Positions 1 through 11,885 of a stretch of DNA of 64,000 bases are shown in pieces; within the stretch, counting starts at the first letter, position 1; every line of letters begins with the position of its first letter. Under the pieces are notes generated by a model. It was given only the letters and a program-made list of their open reading frames with translations, did no database searches and was not told the origin of the DNA. The stretch is from Ciona savignyi. Taxonomy: Eukaryota; Chordata; Ascidiacea; Phlebobranchia; Cionidae. The translations under genes and the position numbers were made by a program. Where the stretch lies: assembly GCA_000149265.1 (NCBI GenBank), contig CH003067.1:362563-426562 (forward strand), given 5' to 3'.

Positions 1-1815
1 GGAATCTTGGATATTAATGGTGATAAAATACGTATGATTGACTGGTCACCAATTCTTAATACTTTAAAAATAAACCGAAACTTAAAATATGTTTCAATAA
101 AGAGCTATTTTCAAACAAGTGGTAATCCGAATAAAGGCCACTATTTTAAGCGGAGAACACCGGCCATACGATGTAGAGATGTAACTATGTGGATTGCAAA
201 ATCGTTATCTTCCTGTATCACACAATCAACCAATATCAAGTGCATTGATCTCCAAGGAGTCCCACTGAGAGAGCGAGATTTGCAAACCTTGGCAAAGGGG
301 ATAAAGAAAAACAAATCTCTCACGCATATACAGTTTGATTATTGCCAAATATCCGATTCTGGGGCTAAATTGCTGTGCCACACACTTAAAAATCATGCTA
401 GCATCACACATCTAAGCTTAGGTGGATGCAATATCACATCAACCGGTGCTGAAATGATTGGTAAACTTATCAAATACCAAGCAACTCAGCGGCATAGTGA
501 AGCTTGGGCTGATGGGTTAAGATATCGAACTCCTAACCTTAACTCCATGGGTGGGATTCGCAGAATAACCCTCAACTCCAACCCTATGATAAGTGATGAA
601 GGGGCGGAAGCATTTGCTGAGGCACTGAAAGATGATCTTTGGTTGAAAGCATTAGACCTCCAGCATTGTGGTATAAGTTCTGAAGGAGCTGATAAACTGT
701 TAACAACCATTAAGCATAATGATACAATTGTTGTACTGGACATTAGAAGCAATCCAATGGTTGATTCTGGTACCCTGAGAAAAGTTCTAGGTCGAGTTTT
801 GTTGAATGCCCATGGAAATGATGAGCATGATTATCCCTGGATAAAAGATGAACCTCCAAAGGATCCATACCGAACTGGTAAGCCTAGGAGACCTTCCAAG
901 ATCATTAACAGAAGTTTCACTAAAAAACAAGCTACTCAGAGAAGTTTAAAAAGGTCCACAGAAAAGGAGGGTGTCCCAGAGGTTCATCCACCTGGTCACA
1001 AAAGTTTTGTTCCGTGGAGGACGGCTGTAAGAGCCACTCAGCATAAACTTGGTTTCTGTGAAGAAGATTATGATGATGAGAGCTTTGATGAATCTTCAGA
1101 GGTCCTTCAAGTTGTACAGGATTCGTCGAAACCGTCAATCATCGACACAACTTTTTCCATAAGCGGCAATGGAGACCAGGTGGAGGTTAATCAATCTAAC
1201 TTAACAAAAAGAGAATCAGAGGAATACATTAAAAGACTCAAAATAGATCTTTTAGATGCAAGAAGACGACTTGCGATTTCCAACGAAAGTGAAAAAAAGT
1301 TGAATTCAAAAATTTTAAGTTTGGAAGTTGAGAATTCTAGGTTACGCAATGAACTAAAAACTAGTTATGAAAACAGTAGAATGAGGTCTCAGATTGAGGA
1401 TGAAGCTCTTTTAGATAGCATTGAAACTTCTTTCAACAAGTTTCATGACTTTTTAAATGAGCTAAACGATCTAGGATTGGGTTCTCTTGCTACAGCTGCT
1501 GGACTAGGAGATTTCTCAAATAACGCACCAAAAATCCCAATGGCTGAGATCAGAAATTCACAATCGCAAGGTGACAGAAAACCAACAAAATCACCTCCCC
1601 AAGAAACTTTACCAATTGAAACTCCCATCCTAATTCAAGGATCAAGGTTAAATGATAACGACAACGTAGATCATTCAAAACCTCAAAACAAAGAGAGCCA
1701 GCCAGCTGAAAAAGATGCAAACCAAAAATCAACAGCGGAAGTTTCAATTTGTTCTGAAAAAGAAAATAACAACTTAACACAGAATGATACTTCTTCTGTA
1801 GGGTCTAGTTTCTAA
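1..1815 (+). CDS. CEP78: Cep78 centrosomal protein (5' partial, large terminal exon)
   Basis: The open frame runs from the first base of the window (gga atc ttg...) to TAA at 1813-1815, about 604 residues, and has no visible start, so it continues to the left. The N-terminal half is leucine-rich repeats of the Cep78 type: LRERDLQTLAKG, the RRHSEAWADGLRYR block, GGIRRITLNSNP and LWLKALDLQHCG follow human CEP78 in order. Downstream are the conserved FVPWRTAVRAT block, a coiled coil at about residues 400-460 with dense Lys/Glu/Leu, a second conserved stretch ending LGSLATAAGLGDF, and a Gln/Ser/Asn-rich tail. Cep78 is a centriole and basal-body protein acting in ciliogenesis and in control of EDD-DYRK2-DDB1/VprBP ubiquitin ligase (known for the family). 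Compared with human CEP78 only about 35 N-terminal residues are missing. The whole visible part is one exon, whereas vertebrate CEP78 has many introns. AATAAA signals lie at 2304 and 2589. Confidence 0.93.
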   Translation, partial: GILDINGDKIRMIDWSPILNTLKINRNLKYVSIKSYFQTSGNPNKGHYFKRRTPAIRCRDVTMWIAKSLSSCITQSTNIKCIDLQGVPLRERDLQTLAKGIKKNKSLTHIQFDYCQISDSGAKLLCHTLKNHASITHLSLGGCNITSTGAEMIGKLIKYQATQRHSEAWADGLRYRTPNLNSMGGIRRITLNSNPMISDEGAEAFAEALKDDLWLKALDLQHCGISSEGADKLLTTIKHNDTIVVLDIRSNPMVDSGTLRKVLGRVLLNAHGNDEHDYPWIKDEPPKDPYRTGKPRRPSKIINRSFTKKQATQRSLKRSTEKEGVPEVHPPGHKSFVPWRTAVRATQHKLGFCEEDYDDESFDESSEVLQVVQDSSKPSIIDTTFSISGNGDQVEVNQSNLTKRESEEYIKRLKIDLLDARRRLAISNESEKKLNSKILSLEVENSRLRNELKTSYENSRMRSQIEDEALLDSIETSFNKFHDFLNELNDLGLGSLATAAGLGDFSNNAPKIPMAEIRNSQSQGDRKPTKSPPQETLPIETPILIQGSRLNDNDNVDHSKPQNKESQPAEKDANQKSTAEVSICSEKENNNLTQNDTSSVGSSF

Positions 1816-2858
1816 AAAAATAAATTGTTGATCTGCTTTTGTAGCACATTTGCACTGTAAACTGTAGTTTTCAAATATGACTCATAGTTTGCTTATTTCT
1901 TAATTACCCGTAGCTGAGAAGTCAAAAGCATACACATTTTATGGCTCTAGTTGAAAACTGTCTGTTGTTATTAGCTTCTGATTAGAATTGTAAGACAGAT
2001 ACTAGTATCGTCGATAAAATTATGAAAATAATTTAAAACCACCGTGAAATAGCAATATCGTTGTTAGTATGTGTACCCAATGTTAAATATTCCTATTTAT
2101 CAAACTTCTATGTGTCTTTATTTAAGTATACATAGAATATTTTTACAAATATATACTTCTTATATATATTCCTAATTTTTCGCCTAATATTTCTGTAAAT
2201 TTTAGAATAACAATTGTTATTCTTAATCTAAATGTTGATGTCACTGTTAATCTAGCAACCCCACGGATAGTTACATTTGACAATATTTATATATATATGT
2301 TACAATAAAGCTTGACAAACTCAATATCAAGATTCCTGGAAGAATGAACAACACCAAGAGTACCAGGTTTTTATGGTACATATATATATATATTGGTTCT
2401 CGAAATATTGGTTCTATATTTATATAGTATATACAACTATCTGCAATAGCTCTGTTTTAAAATTTAAATGTGGGCGCAGTGCATCTAGGCAGTTTGTTTC
2501 AATAAATTTTGAAATATTTAGTAATTTTGCAAAATGCACATGTTTAGTGTATGGGTGTATCATAGTGTCAACAAATATGTGAAGACCTAATAAATAAAGA
2601 GGAGTTTGTTGCAGTGTTTAAACAATAAAAGTAGATAGGTCTACTATAGTATTTTATTATTTCTGTTTTATTTTTCGTTTGGTTAACATTGAATAGAAAA
2701 AACAGCAAAATTTCCCATTTCAATTTATGTCAAAAGTTAGCAACATCTGTTTCAGTGTGTTATGGAACAATAAAATACACATACACTACTATTAACGAAT
2801 CCTAAAACTTAAAATATATTAATTTTAGTGCTCCAAAAAATATATATTTAAAGGAACT
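1816..2858. other. Convergent intergenic stretch between Cep78 and SLC5A-1
   Basis: AT-rich spacer with no supported gene. It should hold the 3' UTR of Cep78 (AATAAA at 2304-2309 and 2589-2598) and, on the other strand, the 3' UTR of SLC5A-1 (TTTATT, reverse AATAAA, at 2653-2658). The two genes converge here. A short TA run lies near 2380. Confidence 0.6.
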
Positions 2859-5800
2859 TTATGCATAATAAGCAAAAAGAAACACCATTACACACATCAT
2901 AAGCAGACACGCCAGGTTAACTAAAAGTGCTGAATGCTTCTTTTCCACAATGTTTTCCATAAAGTTCGGTTGGATGCTGGGTTCATTCTGTTTTTCCTGT
3001 TTTTTGTCTAGCCCGCAAAATAAGTCCAAAGCCTTCTTCCACATTGGTTTTTCAGTTTGTTCACTCACACTTGAATTGTTGTCTAAAGGTGTTAAAAAGT
3101 GTATGCATATATTGTACAAAAGACCATATAGGTATAAAGTTGGAATTACATGTGCAAGGGATGTAATCTTCACCCAAAAATTGCAACCCTAATTGACCTA
3201 CTGTTACTCAAATTTGTCTTTTTTCCCCCCCTTTTTTTACTTTTTTTACCCTAAGATTTTAACTGAAGTTCAAACTTAACTAATAATCCGAATCAGATTA
3301 TCCGATCATGCATTTTTTTACAAAGATGCACCCTTAGCAAAACAACAAGTTTATGCATATAGCCCATGTACACAGTCATTAATGCACTGTACAGTCAAGC
3401 CAAACTGCAGTCATCACAGACTGTGATTCACAGTCATTTAGAACAATACTTCATACCTAAAAAAATCAATTGGCATTTGTTCTGGGTTCTGATGACAAAT
3501 GTTTTCGAATGACCAATTAAGTTAAAGTTCTGTCATTTAAATAACATTCCAATATCTCATTTTTTCATCATTTATAATTTAATTCAAATCAAGCAGTTAA
3601 ATTTTTCCAAAACTATCGCAATCTTAAGTTAAAAACAGTAGTACTATTCGAAATATGTAGTTCTATATGAATCACATTTAAAATTGCGTATTTACCGTCT
3701 ATTCAGAAAAGATAGCTTCGCTCAGCTAAAGTGACAAACGTTGCTTTTGCACTGCATACACACTGAATGACATTAATAAGCTATACTTAATATGTGCACA
3801 TGGTTTACACATCATAAAACTGAAACACCATACATACCTGAATCCACTGATTTTGTCTCTCCAACTTCTGCATCTTCATCAAGCTTCGTAAGCTTTAACA
3901 ATAATAAGAAGTTAGAAACTAATTACTCACCAACCTACTAACTCATAAAGCTATTTAGCTGATCAGATCCAGTGCGGAAAACAGTTTACTGGTTACCGAA
4001 TAGTTTTTATGATCAGTCAACAGAATCTTGGTATATGGCCTTAATAATGCATTTTTCAGCTCTACAGATTAATAGTTGTAGTTGTAGTGTAAGTACGACA
4101 ATTATAATGAACCTTTGATATCATTTCTTCATCCTCTTGTATCTTTTTCCTGCTAAACCTTGAATACCATGTCAATCTGAAGAGCTGAAAAATAATTCAT
4201 GTTTTACAAATATTAGGTACAAATAATGGTGCTTACTGTTTAAACCTGGGTCACATAAAGCATCAGTTTGCAGTTGCAATACCCCATTACACAATTTCAT
4301 AAGGTCATAACAAAAAGTTTACTTGTTGAACATATTTTTTGCTGTTTAATATGTCTTACCTTATTTTTTGGGATAGGTGGTGTAAGAAGAGAAACAACTA
4401 CAGCAGCAATAGCTGTTATTGCGGCTAATATTATCGCAAAGTACAGGTAATGAACCTGTAATAAATATGTGTGTAATTGAAAACTTATCTATCTACAACT
4501 TAACTATTATAAAAGGTAATAGTTTTAACTATTCAAAAAAATGTTTCACAGCCTATTCATTTTCGCTGGCATTGAAAAGTAAGTTAAACTTTGCCCTTAG
4601 GGTCAAAAGCAGTCTGAAAAACCATTTAGTTAAAATAATGTGTCCAAAACAAACCCCTTCCTTAATGTGTCCAAAACAACCTTAAAAATATCTTTTTTTA
4701 TATTAAATTTTGCTTTATATTAAAAAATTTACTTTATATAAAACAGCGGGCCTATACTCATCCTGGCCACACAGAGGTGTTCCGTAGGCAAAGTCCATGA
4801 TCATTCTTGTTGATCCAGTCACCAATCCAACCATCAATGACCAGAATGCTCCCTGGAAGTTAATTAAGGTATTTATGTTGAAACGTTTGTGCAAAAATAT
4901 GCTTTATGAGTTTTGAAATTTAACCCAACTATAAAAAAAATGACCTTGTTTTATTAAAAATGTCATTCCGAACTAAAACGGTAATCGAGGAAATTTACTC
5001 TCTAATTAAAACTTTTGTAGATTAGGATTTAAAATTGAATTTGTACTTTTAATTTGTAAATGTTTTGCAGAAAATAATAAAAACAAAAGTGGTAAAATTA
5101 TCTTACTGGTTCATTTAGCCGTGGCCAAAAAATTCCCATAGCAAATATGACCATAATGGGTGGGCCAAGATAGCTTGTGATGGATTGTATGTAGTCGAAT
5201 AACTGACCATTGGCAAAAGATTGTACAATTGGGACCCATGCTATACTTACTCCAACCATAAACAGCATAAATACTCTAAAAAAAAATAATTTTAATATAG
5301 ATAATTTAAATATTTAGTCTGTAATTTCTAATTAATTATTATAAAATGAGGCACCATTGAAAATTATCTAGCATGTTTTGTCAGTCAAACATTCTGAATT
5401 TTTTAATTTATTTTACTGTCATAAGCATAACTTAACAGCCACAAAATAAGTGAATTGAAATTTTGAATTTCTGATTAAAGAACAATTTTAAACATTAAGG
5501 TTGTGCTTTTTAAGATTACATAATTGAGAGTTGGCATTATCTAATGACTTCAAGAAGAAATTTAGATTTTTCTATTAATAACCTTCCTACTATCATGAGT
5601 TCTCTCTCGCTGGCATTTTTCCTAATCTTCTGCCAGAGGTCACATGTAAAGAGAGTCGATGCACTGTTGAATACTGATGTAAGGGAAGACATCAGGGCAG
5701 CAATCATAACAGCCAGCAGTAAACCTACAAACATATGAACATACAGGGCTGGTATAAGCAATCATGCATTCAACACCACAGTCCAAACCTTTAAGGCCAA

Positions 5801-8800
5801 CAGGCATAATCTCAAGCACAAGTTTAGGATATGCCACATTAGTACAGCCACCACTAGCACCACAGTACCGCTGACATTCTGATGGTATGGCACAACCCAC
5901 TGAATCTGTAGGACAGTATTCATTAAGTTACCAACTAAAATCTATTTAAGCATGTAGCAGTAAAGTTTGTAATCTCCATGTTCTTAAATTTACGAAAATA
6001 TAAAATAATTTAAATATTTTCTTCCAGCATACAATTATTAATTAACTGAGTAACAAAGAAACAAAATCAAGCTACCAAATTCCTCTAGTACTTAAATTTC
6101 CCCTAAGTTGAGAACATTTTCGCTTACCAGTAAACACAACTCGGCTGATCATACCGACCATCACCATCATATACATTGGAAGAATCTTCATAAGACCTGC
6201 TGCCACGCATCCTCCTTTCGCATGCGATAAATTCTTCGCCGCTAATGTTCTTTGAGCAAGAACCTGTAGTGTTATAGGACCAATATGATATGGTTATAGA
6301 ATCCATTTTATTTTTTTAGAAAATATTGCTAGTACAGCATCCTAACCATTTTTAATATTATTGACCTGTAAAAATTGGATCAAAGCTGTGGTCCTGCCTT
6401 ATTAAATAGATAATATGGTTACAACCCTCCCCTCAAAATATGAATCTGTGGACGGACTATTGGAACTCAATGGGAGTCGGCCTGTATGAGACTCATCCCC
6501 ATTTATTTGCACATATTTGTAATTTAATGAGATTTGTGAAATGTAGGGACAGCTGTGTAATGAGGAAAAAAGGAGTAAGTCACTGTTTACTAATAAAAAC
6601 AGACCCTCATGTTAACCCAGCTTTATTAACTATTGTGCAATACCCCCTTTCCCCGCCTTGGTACACAGTTTACAAATTAATAATCAGAGATCAGAGTTTA
6701 ACGTGTAAGTATATATATTTCTATGCTATACACGTGTATGAGTCGGCAAATCATTTAATCACTGTGTATATTGTCTGTGACGTGTGTTTACATAATGCCT
6801 GTGGTATATATGCTATCGGATTACTTGTGATGTTTGCTTTACACATTTTAAGTTGTTCATTATTTGCATCGGCCGGGCCCTTATAAATTTCTTATAATTC
6901 CCACCTGGTCTGTGCAAAAATACCAAGTCGCGATTATGGTCAGCCCGAACGTAAGACCTGGCCACGGAAGGTCGCTGTCGATTGGGTCCCTGAATACGTG
7001 AAAAGAATCGGCTCTTGGTATGCCACACGATGTGTTTGCTGGTCGCAAAGCCGGTATTGCTTGCATGTACGACGTTTCTAAACCTTCGTAGCCCCCAACC
7101 CTTATGAAAGCTAAGTAAAAATAAAATTGTTTGTAATTAAACGAATACCCAAACAAAGTTTACCAAGCACACCTTTACTTTTACGAAAAAACGGTACAAT
7201 GTAATGCAACAGTGTAGGTGGATCCACGGTAGCGTTGGGACAAGAAATGTAGTCTGTAGAACGCAGTTACTTCAGAAAATGCGATCGGTCTATATACATG
7301 TTACTCACACAAAACCATCATGATGATAGCCCCGATAATCATGATAAAAGTTTGCACAGTATCGGTGTATATCACGGCCGCCAAACCACCGGTCACAGTA
7401 AATATAGCAGTGATCGCCAGAAGCGCTATGATGGCGAGGTAGATGTTCCAACCCAAAGCCTCGCGGATAAAAATCGCACCGGCGAATAGATCGGACTGCA
7501 AAGGAATTTTGGCATAATCGTTGTTGAGGAAAATATGTTACAACACAGTTAACTTTGCAAACTAAACTCTCAACCAAAGTACACCACGTTTTTCTCGAAT
7601 CCAACAAACTGCAGGTTTGGTAACCCGAATAGGCACCTGTTTAAAAACACTGTTCTTCCACCACAGTTATTATGTTGCAACATGTATATTTAGGTTCCGA
7701 AAATCGAGATTTAGACCTGTACATGTACTTATTCGGACTAACCACGTAACATGACGGTAAACAAGATGCGATAAAATGTACCGACAAGTCTATTGCTGTA
7801 ACATCCAGTCTATTATAGATTGTACCAGGTGCTTGCAAGCCGGCGATCATTTTTTGTTTCTTTAAAGTTTTATTTCAAGCGTACGTTTACAGTCAGCTTA
7901 CGGAAAACGAACGTCCAACCAATTGCCTTGTAGGTTAGTGCGTCGCCTTTTTAGCGGAAGGGTTATTGGTTGAAACTTGTTGCTAGCTAGTCGATTGTGT
8001 CCTTGCGCAAGGCAATAAATGGACATTACCAGAATGGAATAATAGGTTCTACCAAATGGAAGAAAAGTCAGAATCATGCACAACACGCTGCAATAGCTCC
8101 GATAACCCGAAAGCGAGCGCGAGGTGTTTTGTGACCCATTGCGTTTTCCCATTCACGGGGATAAACATGCATATCCTATCTTAACCAATGGCCCGCTCGC
8201 GAGCATGTATGTGGACCCGACGTTAGCGAGAAGATTGTATTATACAATGAATTATATAGCATAATATAATCATAATCCGGCCCGTTAGTCTGGTGGTTTA
8301 GTGCGACGAAAGGGTGCAGGTACGATACCGATAGTCGGTTGTGTCCTTGGGCAAGGCACTTAACGGACATTACCTGAACCTAGCGGATTAATAGGTTCTA
8401 CCAAATTAAAGGAATGTCTTAAATATACAACACACGACAATAGCTACGGAAACCCGACGGTGGGCCCGAGGTGACCTCACGATTGCCCGTGTGTTAACCC
8501 CCTTGGTTTTCCTATTCACGGGGATAAACATGAATATCCTATCCATAGTGCAATGGCATAAAATTGTCGTGGCTTTATTCGATTAGAAGTACTTACCGAG
8601 ACCTTAGTGAAGATGTAAAGAAAGAGGGACAACACAGACATGTACATTTGGATTCTCTCGCCTCCAAACCGCTTCCTCAAGTACTCGGGCAAGGTGACCA
8701 CAGCAGATGAAATGTATATTGGAGCAAAGATCCAACCAAGGAAGTACAGGCAAAGCATAGCCTGGAATACAGACAATAAGTGAAATTTATATAGAGAGAT

Positions 8801-10122
8801 GAAGTAGGCCTACTACATTATCAAACTTTGAACATAAGATATCGAAAGATTATTTGGGACACTAAAAAATAAGATTCTAACAAAATCTAATTAACCAAAA
8901 CGTTTTGCATAATTTACTCGATCGTTTCTACTTTATAGGCATTTCAGAATCCTTGTTGGTGGAAAGAATATATATTGGATGACCATTGAAATACGAAAAA
9001 ATGTCTTTTTAAATTAAACCAACCATAGCTTTAGAGACTACAATAGATATATTCAAAATGTAGACGAATGGTTAAATATGTATAAATATTTCTTTATATA
9101 AAACGCTTTTAGTTGTGAGCAGCCTACTATCCTCGTTGCCTCTTTCTATCACGCGAAAATGCTATTTTATCAGGTCTTTGCCCTTTCAATAAATAGTTAG
9201 CCATGGAGGTATTTAAATTGTTTTATATGCTGTTATGTAAACTGTCTGTCACAGACACCGGGCTACCACCGACAGAGCATTACAGCGTCCTCTATTTTTA
9301 CTACCAACCACAAATCCTGTACGGCAACAACTTTCTGCTCTATATCTTTCGATTTATTTAATATCTCATCATTTTCTGAATAGCAATCTAATTATTCAAA
9401 CGGAATAACTTTAAAAACTCGCTAATCCGAATACAGTGCCATATTGATTAAAATTAAGCATATCATGTGTATTTTTTCTCGCCCTTTCGACTATTTTTTC
9501 AACCCTTTCGCGATCCAGCGGGGTAGTGCGTAATATTAAACACCGAGAAACACACACCGCACTTACATTCCATTCGTAAGCTCCCACTGCGATGCCACCG
9601 GCAGCTCCACTACCTGCCAACCCCACAAAACTACCGCTGCCAATGTTACTGCTAAAAATCGATGCCCCGATAGGAAACCAAGTGATATCTCTGCCAGCTA
9701 AAAAGAATCCGTTTACGTTGCTCCGGTCCGTTTTGAACATCGCCTGGAAAATACAGATTAGTCTGTCCCGCATTCCAATCCTAATATGTAGCTAATGATG
9801 ATGTGCTGTGAGGACCATTGTATTTTGCTGTCCCCCCGTTCTCTTCATATGAAAGCACATAAAAAACATACTAATGCCTTATTTGGGGAGCAAATTAACT
9901 AAATAAAAAATATATATTTCAACGGTTGATTAAAACGGTGCCAGCTTCATTTATCTGTTCAATATGTGCTTGGAAAAGTACACTTACCCATAATCCGACC
10001 GCTATTATAAATACAAAGTAAACTCCAATGACTGCATAGTCTGCAGCCTCTAGCACAGATGGCGAAGGCAAGAAAGTACCATTCGAAGTTGATCCAATTC
10101 CAGGATTTACTGTCGTATCCAT
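2859..10122 (-). CDS. SLC5A-type sodium/sugar cotransporter 1 (SGLT family), complete, 14 coding exons
   Basis: Coding exons in gene order: 10122-9988, 9743-9567, 8761-8597, 7495-7309, 7110-6905, 6263-6128, 5905-5789, 5724-5583, 5275-5107, 4852-4733, 4455-4360, 4184-4113, 3892-3838, 3082-2859. All junctions are GT-AG and phases fit; the joined length is 2001 nt, 666 residues, against 664 in human SGLT1. Family motifs read in order: [71 protein letters not shown] (Na2 site serines), [13 protein letters not shown] (sugar-binding Gln/Thr of SGLT1), [10 protein letters not shown], and DLFCGLD with a final membrane helix ending FAYYA. It should move sodium with a sugar or polyol across the plasma membrane. 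Closest vertebrate relatives are SLC5A1/4/9/10/11; the substrate cannot be fixed from sequence. Oddities: the TWYFCTDQ block has Phe where SGLT1 and the sister gene have Trp, and exon 6 opens VLAQR rather than VIVQR. Confidence 0.93.
7913..8180 (+). repeat. tRNA-derived SINE, diverged copy
   Basis: This is a diverged copy of the same SINE as at 39452-39747. It has the box-A-like head (taggttagtgcgtcgcc), the core with the 'ccttgcgcaaggca' hairpin, and the tail 'cccattcacggggataaac' followed by tatccta. It lies in intron 3 of SLC5A-1. Confidence 0.6.
8277..8543 (+). repeat. tRNA-derived SINE
   Basis: Head 'ccggcccgttagtctggtgg' resembles a tRNA A-box region. It is followed by 'tgtccttgggcaaggcac', 'aacccgacggtgggc' and the 'attcacggggataaac' tail shared with the copies at 39452, 52829 and, reversed, 20845 and 40168. 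It is in the same intron as the previous copy. Confidence 0.75.
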
Positions 10123-11885
10123 GATCTTTTCATATGTGTGTAATTATGCAAGAATATTTGTTTCTACTGCGAGTTACTACGGTAGGTTGATTTGATATTA
10201 AAACATTTCCAGCACGAATTACAGTGAATTTAACTCGAACGTTTTATGAACAGAACAACATTTAAAACGGACATAGCAATTAGCCTATCCAAAACTAACG
10301 GCAAGGATGGATCTACCTTGCCTGCCAGCGGACATGTGTTTTGTTTCATTACAAAAATCGTACTGACTCGCGGGTCAACTATTGTGAAATAAACCTTGTT
10401 CCTCAGCCGTCGATTAAACTTGTGTATGAATCCAAGCTTAGAAGTGTTACACGCCTGTCTGTCCTGGTTGTGTGATTTTTATTCTGGCAGGTGGGAAATT
10501 CATATAAAACGATTTATACATCGGCAGATAACACCGTCAAGTTACCAGTACGGACGTCAAATGTCCAATTCGTTGGTGATTTCTGCGATTTTTTTTAAAC
10601 CAAGTGTGACACTGGCGAACCCCACTGAGTTTTTTGTTAATAGCAACTGAGAAGTAAATTGCTCTAGTCTAGGCTACCTGTTCCTAAAGCGCTCAATTCT
10701 GATCATCTAATAAAATAGTATATTAATTGAACTTCTGCCCTATGTCGATCTCTCTGTATTTTCGGTATGATCAAGCATGTGAAATACCTACCAACGCTGG
10801 CAAGAAGCTAATATTGACTCATTGCGTATCTGCATGGATAGGTTAATATTTGACAGATAAGGTCGCACAAGTCTATTTAACTTTGTGAGTTGGAATTTAC
10901 ACTACAAAAGGCTTGCATAAATTCACGTATATTCGTTTTTTAAACATGGTTAAAGTATTAGACAATGTCCTGAAAGTTTGAGACTAGATCTTACAACGAA
11001 AAAGTCATGTATAAATACAATGCTTTTAATTTTTTTAACTTTAATATATGACCAAAGTAAAGGCTAACTTCCCTATAATGTATAGACTTATAGCACCCTG
11101 CCTTTTCCCTATGATCTTGGTCGCGTATTGCTTCCTCGTGGCAATCGTCAATGGCTGACACTGATTTCTGAAGATACATGTATCGCACTGCAACTTCTTG
11201 ACTTTATTCAGCATTTATGTACGTTAGTTCATTCTTCTAGTTGTTTTTTTTTGTTCATAAAATCTCGACAATAGATATTAAATATAGGTCACGGGGACAG
11301 ATCAGGTGTGGACCGCTATTTTAACTGTGTGAAATGGGTCGCGTTTGTAATAAAAACAGGGGACATTGCACCAACTAAACTTACTGTACTGGATCGTAAA
11401 CTACGACGCAAATAGTTTTTCATTATTAAAACACGTTTATATATAGTACACAACTAAAATTGTGTAAGAACGAATAATATACACCGCGATTTACCACAGA
11501 CTAATGTCAGCTGTTTTGTCGTGACGCTGAGGTGGAATAGAACAACCCAACCTCCCCCGGGATATCCTTACATCAACAACTCCAACTTATGAGCTATAAG
11601 CTTTAAATCATAAAACAGTGCAAACAATCCTTCTAATTTAGAAAAGAATGTTTCAAAAATAGGCATATATATATATTATATATATATAACACATTGCAAT
11701 AACTCCAGTTGCCCGATGATGTGCGCAATGTAATCTGGTAACTACCCATGTGTTACTGCATCCGTGTAATGATTTCTCCCGCACATAAAAATCTTAATCT
11801 CTGTCTAACCCTTTAGTATTTTCAAACTGATATACACCTAACACACTTTACTTAAAAAAGTTAAAATTTGATTGTTTTTTTATTG
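10123..11885. other. Intergenic, upstream of SLC5A-1
   Basis: No coding exon is recognised. The stretch must hold the SLC5A-1 promoter and 5' UTR, but no element can be pinned. A TA-rich run lies at about 11672-11690. Confidence 0.4.

Noticed and set aside
486-752. Antisense frames across Cep78
   Set aside because: They are shadows of the well-matched Cep78 frame on the other strand.
6440-6886. 148-codon open frame in intron 5 of SLC5A-1
   Set aside because: It lies wholly in an intron on the opposite strand, has no family motif, and is AT-rich with many Cys/Tyr/Ile typical of random translation.
10396-10650. 84-codon frame upstream of SLC5A-1
   Set aside because: No recognisable domain and no flanking splice pattern.
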